Of a stretch of DNA of 64,000 nt, positions 56,341-64,000 are shown piece after piece. The notes under the pieces are model-generated. The model worked only from the letters and a program-made list of their open reading frames with translations. It was not told the origin of the DNA and did not search any database. The DNA comes from Erigeron canadensis. Its lineage: Eukaryota; Streptophyta; Magnoliopsida; Asterales; Asteraceae. Both the position numbers and the translations under genes were made by a program. How positions within the stretch are numbered: position 1 is the first letter of the stretch; every line of letters begins with the position of its first letter. The stretch spans positions 3,288,501 through 3,352,500 of the forward strand of contig NC_057761.1 of the NCBI RefSeq assembly GCF_010389155.1. Direction: 5' to 3'.

Positions 56341-56783
56341 TTTTTTGTGTATGGTTGAAATCCCGATCAAAAATTCAAATGGTAATAGAATTTGTGATGT
56401 TGGATTTCAGACTGATAAATATGATTCAAAATATCAGTCGGGATACGTCTTCATTATTTAAATGAAGGCACGGTAGAATGCTATGAGCTAAAAACCACAG
56501 TTGTCATGTCTACAACAGAGTCTGAGTACATTGCCGCCTTAGAAGCCGCAATGGAAGCAATCTGGATAAGGAAGTTCATTAGCGGGCTTGACGTGATCCC
56601 CTCGAGTGACTTACCCACTGAGACAAAGGGATAATAAGGTATCTGAAATAAAGGGATAATAAATGCCTTAACCATTTAAATATACTTTAAGAAACTATAC
56701 TTAAATTTTTTCGGGAGCATTGGCGTGTTGCTAGACGCTAACCAATGTTATTACCTTCATTTATTACGAGCTCAAGTGGGAGC
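56341..56783 (+). pseudogene. Copia RNase H remnant and polypurine tract
   Basis: Reads S-x-Y-I-A-A-L-E-A-A-M-E-A-I-W-I-R-K-F-I-S-G-L near 56520-56590, then the second half of RNase H is missing. CTCAAGTGGGAGC (56771-56783) just before the 3' LTR start is the polypurine tract. Confidence 0.75.
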
Positions 56784-56815
56784 TGTTAGTATATGATCAC
56801 GTAAAATGAACGTAA
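56784..56815 (+). repeat. Truncated 3' LTR of the copia element
   Basis: Matches the first 30 or so bases of the 5' LTR (TGTTAGTATATGATCACGTA...), then departs after a small tandem duplication of GTAAAATGAAC. Confidence 0.8.
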
Positions 56816-57444
56816 AATGAACATAATTAAAGGAAATAGGAAAGGAAACACATTTCACCTCCTGTTAACCTTATGATGTAAAGACTTTTGGATGATCGAA
56901 CAACCAATTCAAAGTTTAGAGTTTTGTAGTTTTCAATCACATGTAACACACATGAGTGAAACGGAACATTAATTGGCAGAATGTTTCTATAACGAAATAA
57001 ACGTGCTAAAATAGTTGATCGAGTTAGTGAATTAATGAAGCAAAGGACCACAAATCTATGATAATCCTAAGACTCGGGCATAGCCTCTAGTTTCTTATCT
57101 CATAGACTTATTTAAAATCTTCCATATCCATATAATGTTAAACTAGTAAAATTCTTCCCCGCGTATTTGCAAGTTTGTTTCAAATGGTATATCTATTTAA
57201 AGGCAAAACCATGTTAAGTTACTTTTGCATATTTACGGGGTTTCAATTATTATTATTAGATTTTTTTTATTGATGATGTGTCGTTATAGATGTTAGCTAA
57301 AAGTTTTGACATATGAAATACATGTTTGTCTAAAGTTAATACCACAAATTTTCTATAAAGTTTATAATAATGAATACATATATATTTTATATGTGTAATA
57401 AAGCAAATATAGTTTTAATGTAAGTTTTCTAAATATTATTTAAA
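56816..57444. other. No supported gene
   Basis: AT-rich sequence downstream of the truncated LTR; nothing recognised. Confidence 0.45.
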
Positions 57445-57630
57445 GGGGGGGGGGGGGTTGAAGGTGAGGTGGTCTCACACCCAACTTAGGTGAAAACCCC
57501 TCTGATCTTAATTTTTTATTTCATACAAATCATGAGGCTCAATCATTTATTAATTATAAAAAATATTTAAAAATTTGTATGTGAGAGGTTTTTCACCTAA
57601 GTTGGGTGTGTGATATCTCACACTTATTTT
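57445..57630. mobile_element. Small foldback element with a G13 run
   Basis: CACACCCAACTTAGGTGAAAA (57477-57497) is inverted at about 57590-57611 (TTTTTCACCTAAGTTGGGTGTG). The ends are G-rich on the left (13 consecutive G, 57445-57457) and CCC on the right. About 190 bp, non-coding, MITE-like. No certain target duplication. Confidence 0.65.
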
Positions 57631-58786
57631 TCCCAAGTTTAAAATCACAAAGGAGAAAAGTGCGATAAAAAACAAAAAATTTGAAAGTTAGTTTTCAATA
57701 TATTAATTAAAACCGCAAAGGTTAAAAGTGCAATTAAAAACAAAATAGTGGTATATAATGGTATGTGGTACATATTTGTACGTGATATGACAACGAAAAG
57801 TTGCAATATATTGGTTGGAAATCCAAAACGGTAAAAATGTGTAAAAAACCAAAAAGTAACCTGTTTTTGAAAACAATATGATAAAATCTGAATAATAGTT
57901 CAGGATGTGCGGTGGACGAATAGTAACTCGCCACGTATGCAAGTTATTATTCATCATGTCATTTGCCTTATATATATATATATATTAAGGATTTATTAAG
58001 GAGTTGGCAAAAGTACTTATCAATATACTAAAACAAGATTAAAGTATTATTTTGATGTGTATATGTCATCCTCCGTGATTGAACCAAACCTGCGTGACGA
58101 AACTACCCGCTATAAGCCTTATCTAAACATGATAATCTCTTCCTCCTGAATTATTGGGATTTGCTCTTATCTCGTTCTACCACATTAATACTCAGATCTA
58201 ACATATTATTAGGGATATTCTCTAAACCCTAAACTTATTATCCAAGATAAACATCCCTATATATATATAGATGGGTTCTAACCCTTAAAGATCATTCCCA
58301 TCCTCTACAGAAAACACACACATATTGGACATCTTCTCCTCTTTATGAGAAATGCTTCATTGCATTACAACGATATACTACACATATCGATAACATACCA
58401 ATATATTGCGGGACAAAGACTAGTTGGTTTTGCATCTTTAGAGATCAAATCCAAACCTTGGTGTTAAATTAAGTGGTAATAATTTAACATAAAGTTTGAA
58501 CTAATTGCATCATCAATTTCTATCATTGAATGTATTCATAAAAGTAGTAATAATCCATCAAAAATGATTTCAACCGTTTTACAATAATTAACATAAACTA
58601 TGTGTTCATGTATCAAATGATCTTAACATACTATATTTTAACTAACATTATAAAAATGTCTTGATCGATAATCTTATTACACATAAACACAATTAAAGTA
58701 TTTAATACCATTGCATATATTGGTAAATGAAATAGTATACATAATTTGATACTTGCTATTACAATAGATAATTGATTACAACTATG
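57631..58786. other. Gene-less interval, LTR-like traces
   Basis: 58060-58340 has a TATA-like CTATATATATATAGATGGG and a leader with GAAAACACACACAT, similar in layout to the LTR-like fragment at 38.3-38.7 kb. Boundaries are not visible. Confidence 0.35.
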
Positions 58787-59142
58787 GGGCCGGCCTTGGG
58801 GGTGGGCCAAGCGGGCGACCTACTAGAGCATCACAATTTTAGTGGGCATCAAGCTAACGGTTTAACTGTTCAATTTATTTTATATTAGGTCGAGTTAGGC
58901 ATCGAAACTATGTTTGACTAATTTCAGTTTGTCATAAAAGTCATCAAAAGCAAAGTTACAAGGAAAAACTAAAGAAATCCGATGTTTCAATGGGGAAAAA
59001 ACTTGCGGGTGCTAAGATGTTGAAGATGATGCATCTATTTTATTTTTATTCATAAGTTTATGTATTGACCCCTGTTTTTTTCAAATACTACATAATAACC
59101 CTTTTATACAATATTTTTGCCGTTCTAAAAAAAACTACTCCC

Positions 59143-59385
59143 TTCGTCCTATATTAATTGTCATATTTTGACTTTTTGAGTCATTTTCATTTAACTTTGA
59201 CCGTAAATATTTTTGTTTTGTGTTATATAACACTTGATATAATATATATGAATTAATTGAGTGTTAAATATATTTTTCATTGATATAACTTTCATCAACT
59301 AATATATAACACAAACAAAGTTATTTACGGTCAAAGTCGGAAGAAAAAGACTTGACCAGTCAAAAAAGTATAGTAAGTACATAAT
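59143..59385. mobile_element. Stowaway-like (Tc1/mariner) MITE, right end eroded
   Basis: Starts CTCCCTTCGTCCTATATTAA after TA, close to the Stowaway consensus CTCCCTCCGTCCC. Internal arms pair (AACTTTGACCGTAAATA and TATTTACGGTCAAAGT-like, TGTGTTATATAA and its inverse). The right terminal repeat is not recognisable. Confidence 0.6.
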
Positions 59386-59479
59386 AACCCTTTATCTTTT
59401 AACCTTTATCCTTTTAATGTAAATTTTTAATTCCCTTTTATATTTCATACAATATGCCATGTTGTTGTTATAAAAGACG

Positions 59480-59955
59480 TGAGTAAGTACCCGTACGTTG
59501 CGGCGGTGAGATGTTAGGGATGATAGCAAGGTCATAGAGTGTGATAGGTCATAGAAGTTAATATGTCATAGAGTATGATAGTCAAATGCCTTAGCCGTAC
59601 GGGCTCCATCCTCGGATTTAAAAATTCGTCGAAAGTATATCGAATGACATCTCTAATGAAAGAGCATGGAATTTTAAAAATACCCATACAACTTTTATAA
59701 CTTATCGATGTACGGTTTTTGAGATAAAAGATTTTGAATGAATTGAAGTAATAAATGATTTATGGAGGAAAGAGAAAAAAAATGATCGCTGAGAGAGAAA
59801 TGGTATTATTGTTATTTTAGGTAAATATATAATAGATAGAATGAATATTTTGGGAAAGTACTTAAAATCAATATTGAAAATTTAAGTTCAATGTTGAAAA
59901 TTTAGAAGAAATCTGATTTATATTATAGATATAAATATAGATATAGATATTCCTT
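59480..59955. repeat. Unclassified dispersed-repeat-like segment
   Basis: Begins with AAGTACCCGTACGTTGCGGCGG and ends with a TATAGATATAAATATAGATATAG run. The ACCCGTxCGTTGCGGCGG start is a phrase I associate with Helitron-like families, but no CTRR end with hairpin was found here. Confidence 0.3.
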
Positions 59956-60459
59956 ACGTTAGATCCCGATTAAGCAATAATTTAAATTTCTAAGTAAATT
60001 TGAAATCCACATGTATGTCCATAACTAATAACTCACTCCAAAAACTTTACAAAATTTTTAAAAAAAATCTTTATAAAACAAGATACTACAAATGCTAAGT
60101 AAAAAATATACATATATAAAACTATAAATAAATTATTTGATTCTATAACTACATTATTGATTTAAGCAAGGACATTATAGGAATTCAAAACAATAGCTTT
60201 GTATATGTTTATTATGAATATAAAATACATAATAATAATTATTAAATATACAATACATATTATATACGTGGCTTACAAAATAATTACTCACTTGGTATAA
60301 GTGGTTTAGCAGTCATCAATTTTAAGTATTGAGATTAATATTTTATCAATGATCCATTAAGTGAGACAAAAAATATAAAGTTTATCTATTCCTTTTACGT
60401 ACATAACATGAGCATTTTAGACTGTCTTGCCGGAGCATCAAAAAATTCAAGGTCGGCCC

Positions 60460-61668
60460 TTATACTAGCCATTGATTGGGAATAACAATTAGACATATTA
60501 CATATATTTTAATGTGTAGCATTAATTTTAAATATGTTAACCGTTATCATCGGACAAGAAAATGTATCGTTAAATAATACAATGTAAATCTTAAAATACG
60601 ACACTTCGGTGTCGAAATAAAAAACTGCAACCTTTCCATTGAAGATAAAATTAGTATCATTAATCTTCAAAAATAAAACTTTAATGATAAAAATACAAAA
60701 GTCTTAAAAAAGATTTAGTAGTTAAAATGTGAAACATTAAAACATTACTACGTTAAAAATAATAATATAAATCAAAATAAAAAATAAAAATACAAAAAAC
60801 AAAAAACAAAGAAATGAAAAAATGAAAAAACAAAACAAAACAGACTGATTAGCTATTGACAGCACCCAGTCAAATTGGTTGACTATATATCCACGCCAAA
60901 AAATTTTATATAGGTTATACTGGAATAATCTTCACATACTTATACTACGAGTATATCTCATAAAACACGTTTAAAACGGTTTATCGATAGTCCAATACAA
61001 TAAGTACATGTGGTCCATGAGTCTTGTCTAATTAGTACATGTGACTCGTCCTTACTAGCAAGTAGCATGAAGGAGATTTGACATGTGGTTTGTGTTGGTA
61101 GTTGGTACATAAGACTTAGGCCTTAGTTAATAAAATTAATAATTAAATCATTTATTTATGTTTTTTTATTTAATAAATAAAAATAATCATTAACTAATAA
61201 TATTTTACTTTATACATACAAATATTACTCAGCTACTTAATACATTCAACACTTAATAACTAAAAAATACGCACCTTAAATAGTATGAGGCTTGTTGCGA
61301 GAAAAGAGATTTACGCTACGTCATGTCACACCCCAGAGACCTAATAAAATAGTGAGAGAAAAAAAAAACAACTTGGTGGTGTAGACATATTGTGCCATGT
61401 GTCAAAAACAATTTTGTGGTCAAATAGGGAACTTTTACATTTAATTTTGTCATTTTAAAAACATTCTATAATTAATTATTTACTCGTAAACATTAAGTTT
61501 ATAAAGAAATTTCATTTATCTAATTATGGTTACCTATTAATACCTTCATATTTTTTTAAGTTTACATATTTTATGTAACTTTTATATTATAGTTTCACCC
61601 TTTAGGTTTAATAATGAAGATACAACTATTTTATGACAATTACCCCCCAAAAATGCTAGTTACGACTC
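60460..61668. other. Gene-less AT-rich interval
   Basis: A-rich tract at 60700-60840 and low-complexity AT. No gene or clear element ends. Confidence 0.45.
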
Positions 61669-62249
61669 TAAGGGGCAGTTAGGTTCACAGAATATTTTTG
61701 GTGGAATTGAAATCTGTCAATGAAATTGTAATTTAAAGGAATTAAAATCTGAAAATTTTAAAATCTGTGTTGTGTTTGGTTAGCAGGATTAAATGGAATT
61801 CAGATTCCATTCCAGTGTTTGGTTTGCAAATTTGTTGAAGGAATTCAAATGTAATTTATGTTTAATGAGAAATTTAACCTTTTAATCAATTTTTTTATAT
61901 GTCTTTTCTTAGCATATGTCGTAAGTTTTTTTATAGTTACTTTATAAATAAATTATAAAATATCAATTATCTATTAACTATGTACATTAACTAGTTTTTT
62001 CACGTGTAATATACCATTAATATATTATTAAACCACATGTTACAACATAGCAAGTCTTTTTATACATAGAAAATTGTTTCTAAAAAACGACATATTACAA
62101 CTTACTAAGTCATTGTCATTAACGATTTAACGTACAAAAAAAGATTCAAAATACGTACACATGACTTCAACATAAGCTACAACTACCTTAATCCTTCCCT
62201 TAATTTTCCGACATCATAAACAACACCCAATTTTCCCTTTCTTCTTCTT

Positions 62250-63164
62250 TCAAATCCCAAAAAGTAAGCACGTATCAGGATCACTTCTCCGAATTGCCTT
62301 AAACCTTTCAAGTTGAGATAAGGAAGTCATTTTTTCGAGTGCCGAAAGTAGCATAGCGGTTTTCTTATTTAGATCAACTTCAAGTTTTATAGCTTCACTA
62401 AATTCAGCCGACGATTCTTTAAGAAGTTCACCAAAATAGATTATCGCATCGTTGAAACTTTCAACCAAAGAACTTGTTTGACTTGTGCTCTTCCTTTTCT
62501 TACTACGAACACTTGAAACTTCTTCAACTTGAACACTTGTGGTATGTGCCGTGTGGCTGCCTCATTGCTTCATCAAAACTATCATGCGAGTCAACATGTT
62601 GTTCCTCAACATTCACTTGCTCTTCCATCTCGATGGCAACCTCGGCTCTATTTCCTTGAGCTCGATCTTTTCCAAAAACTACACACAAATCTTCATAGTG
62701 TGGAAGCTTTTTATTTTTCCATTTTGCTGCTGATTTATGACTCTATCACATTGTAACAATAAATTATATACATCAAAAAAGGAAGTAAAATACTCTAAAC
62801 AACAACTAAAAAGGTAATAATACCTGAAGATAAGCATCCAATACTCCTGGAGATGACGTGGTCACACAGTTGTTTTCCTTATCATAAGTAAAGCCACTTG
62901 TACTATTCAACATATCAAAGATGGCTTGCTAATCATTTTTCATTGTTTTTATTCTTGATTCAATGTGAGGTTTACCCAAATTCCCAAAAGACCCGATTCA
63001 GGAAGTGATACTTTCAAGGCTGCTTCAAGATGGGTTAAATACTCGGATCTAAATCCATTATCAACTTTATATCCTCTTGTGTTTACCATGGTTAGTAAAG
63101 CTTCCACCAGCTTTGCATCTTCTTCTATTGTCCACCCCCGATAGTTTCTATTTTGACTCATCAT
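62250..63164 (-). pseudogene. Harbinger Myb/SANT-like accessory protein, broken
   Basis: The DNA-binding partner of the transposase. Exon 1 (63164-62824) starts M-M-S-Q-N-R-N-Y-R-G-W-T-I-E-E-D-A-K-L-V-E-A-L-L and continues to a G-K-P-H-I-E-S-R-I-K-T-M-K-N-D region where the expected Trp codon is a stop (TAG at 62929-62931). A frameshift lies near 62985. A GT/AG intron of 81 bp (62743-62823) leads to exon 2 with H-K-S-A-A-K-W-K-N-K-K-L-P-H-Y-E-D-L-C-V-V-F-G-K-D-R-A. Another shift or stop follows near 62540. The C-terminal helical part (62468-62250: K-T-A-M-L-L-S-A-L-E-K-M-T-S-L-S) is open. Confidence 0.82.
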
Positions 63165-63482
63165 TCCTGTATTAAACAACAAAAATAGTCCCACAAAAAA
63201 ACAAAACCAGGTCACACAAAACTGAACTCAAAACAGCAGTAAACTGCACTAAAAACAGCCCTTAAACTAACAGTCCTATAAACTATGCTAAAGTATTGTA
63301 CAAACATTAGTTAAAGCAGCAGCGCTAAAAACAATAATATAACAACAAAAAGATAAGAACAACCACAAATAAAACATCATACAATGTGTTTAGAATACAT
63401 AATAATATCAATGACACAAGGTTCAAATAGACAAGAGCAACACTTTACATCACAAAAGGTTCAATCAGCCTACATAAAAGGT

Positions 63483-64000
63483 TCAAATACGACTAGCATT
63501 CCAAGACTCAAACATAGTATTTGCTAAATTATTTCTAAATGTTGTCCACTCATTTGAAGTTTCAACAGAACTTATGTTACCATCTTCTACATATCCAACT
63601 CCATTTCCATTTCCATCTCCGGTTCCCTCATCCACATCATCTTCCATTTCTTGCGGATCATCTTCTATTTCTTGTCTTATATAATTGTGGGGGAGACAAC
63701 ATGCCATTATGATTCTAATCTTTGTATCAATAGGATAAAATGAGTTGTCCTTCAAAAATTTTCAGCTTCCCTTCAAAAGACCAAAACATCTTTCTATTAC
63801 ATTTCTTGCGGAGGAACATTGCATGTTGGAAAATTCTTTTGGTGTAGTCGGCTGGTGTCTATCACACCAATCATTTAAATGATATCTTTGTCCTCTATAA
63901 GGGGTAAAAAACCCTTTCCATTTGTATATCCAACATCTACCAAATAATAACCGGGTCTTGCAACTTTTAATCCATGAGGTCGATCAAGAGCATCTCATAA
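63483..64000 (-). pseudogene. Harbinger transposase (DDE_Tnp_4), C-terminal part, broken
   Basis: From 64000 leftwards: [18 protein letters not shown], a frameshift in a T-run near 63909, then [12 protein letters not shown] and S-A-R-N-V-I-E-R-C-F-G-L-L-K-G, which contains the last catalytic glutamate (V-I-E). A TGA then replaces an expected Trp at about 63762. The frame continues N-S-F-Y-P-I-D-T-K-I-R-I-I-M-A-C-C-L-P-H-N-Y-I-R to an acidic Gly/Asp-rich tail ending at 63483. Two lesions within 250 bp make it non-functional. Confidence 0.85.

Larger units (their letters stand above)
49132..56815 (+). mobile_element. Ty1/copia element, degenerate, 3' LTR truncated
   Basis: The LTR start TGTTAGTATATGATCACGTA occurs at 49132 and at 56784. 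Between them lie a PBS, gag, integrase, RT and RNase H in copia order, with many stops and frameshifts. The 3' LTR is cut after about 30 bases. A solo LTR of another family (53176-54749) splits the integrase. The element starts 45 bp from the gypsy LTR at 46603-49086. Confidence 0.88.
58787..60459. mobile_element. Possible hAT-like element with short TIRs
   Basis: GGGCCGGCCTTG at 58787 is inverted as CAAGGTCGGCCC at 60448-60459 (one mismatch in 12). No 8-bp duplication could be matched. The 1.65 kb interior is non-coding and contains the Stowaway-like foldback at 59143-59385. Confidence 0.4.
61672..64000 (-). mobile_element. PIF/Harbinger transposon, left part (continues beyond window)
   Basis: The left end GGGGCAGTTAGGTTC (61672) follows TAA (61669-61671), the 3-bp target duplication type of PIF/Harbinger. 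Inside, in minus orientation, are the two genes typical of the superfamily: a Myb/SANT-like protein and a DDE transposase. Both carry lesions. The right TIR lies outside the window. Confidence 0.8.

Overview
This is eukaryotic, plant nuclear DNA. It is AT-rich and intron-bearing, and LTR retrotransposons and DNA transposons fill most of it. The kinds of retroelement present (a long-LTR Tekay/Del-like Ty3 element, and a sirevirus-like Ty1/copia element with an extra ORF after pol that I associate with daisy-family genomes) suggest Asteraceae. That assignment is an inference. No bacterial-type operon, CRISPR array or organellar gene is visible.

Layout. 1-9800: a decayed Ty3/gypsy chromovirus on the plus strand, with the 5' LTR cut by the window edge and a complete 2.75 kb 3' LTR. 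It sits inside the third ORF of a minus-strand sirevirus-like Ty1/copia element (9801-19055; ORF3, RNase H, RT, integrase, protease, gag, PBS and 5' LTR are all recognisable). 19926-22381: a minus-strand Mutator transposase pseudogene whose catalytic core is deleted. 22974-23000: a Helitron-type 3' end. 23006-24474: a 1.47 kb Mutator-type terminal-inverted-repeat element with an exact 9-bp target duplication. 24757-26607: a four-exon gene of the plastid 2-oxoglutarate/malate (DiT/DASS) family with two frameshifts. A far more decayed second copy lies at 31753-32456. Between the two copies is a processed (retroposed) remorin pseudogene with its poly(A) tract (27395-28378). 32.5-40.7 kb: LTR remnants, hAT-like and SINE insertions, and little coding DNA.

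The only two genes that look intact lie side by side on the minus strand in a repeat-poor island. One is a two-exon secreted cysteine-rich (defensin/NCR-like) peptide gene (41679-42019). The other is a single-exon F-box gene of 383 codons (42893-44044). To their right come a Mutator-type element with a hAT element nested in it (44524-46271), a gypsy LTR (46603-49086), and a degenerate Ty1/copia element (49132-56815) whose integrase is split by a solo LTR. Small foldback elements follow. The window ends in a decayed two-gene PIF/Harbinger transposon running off the right edge (61672-64000).

How things fit together: most of the window is a record of layered insertions whose relative order can be read from target-site duplications. 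An unexplained recurring feature is that three unrelated LTRs each carry a cluster of short palindromes of one family-specific type (GGTYGAGYTCRACC, CACTGCGCCGCAGTG, CTAACGGCCGTTAG). The best candidates for real host biology are the cysteine-rich peptide gene, the F-box gene and the duplicated, decaying dicarboxylate-transporter locus.
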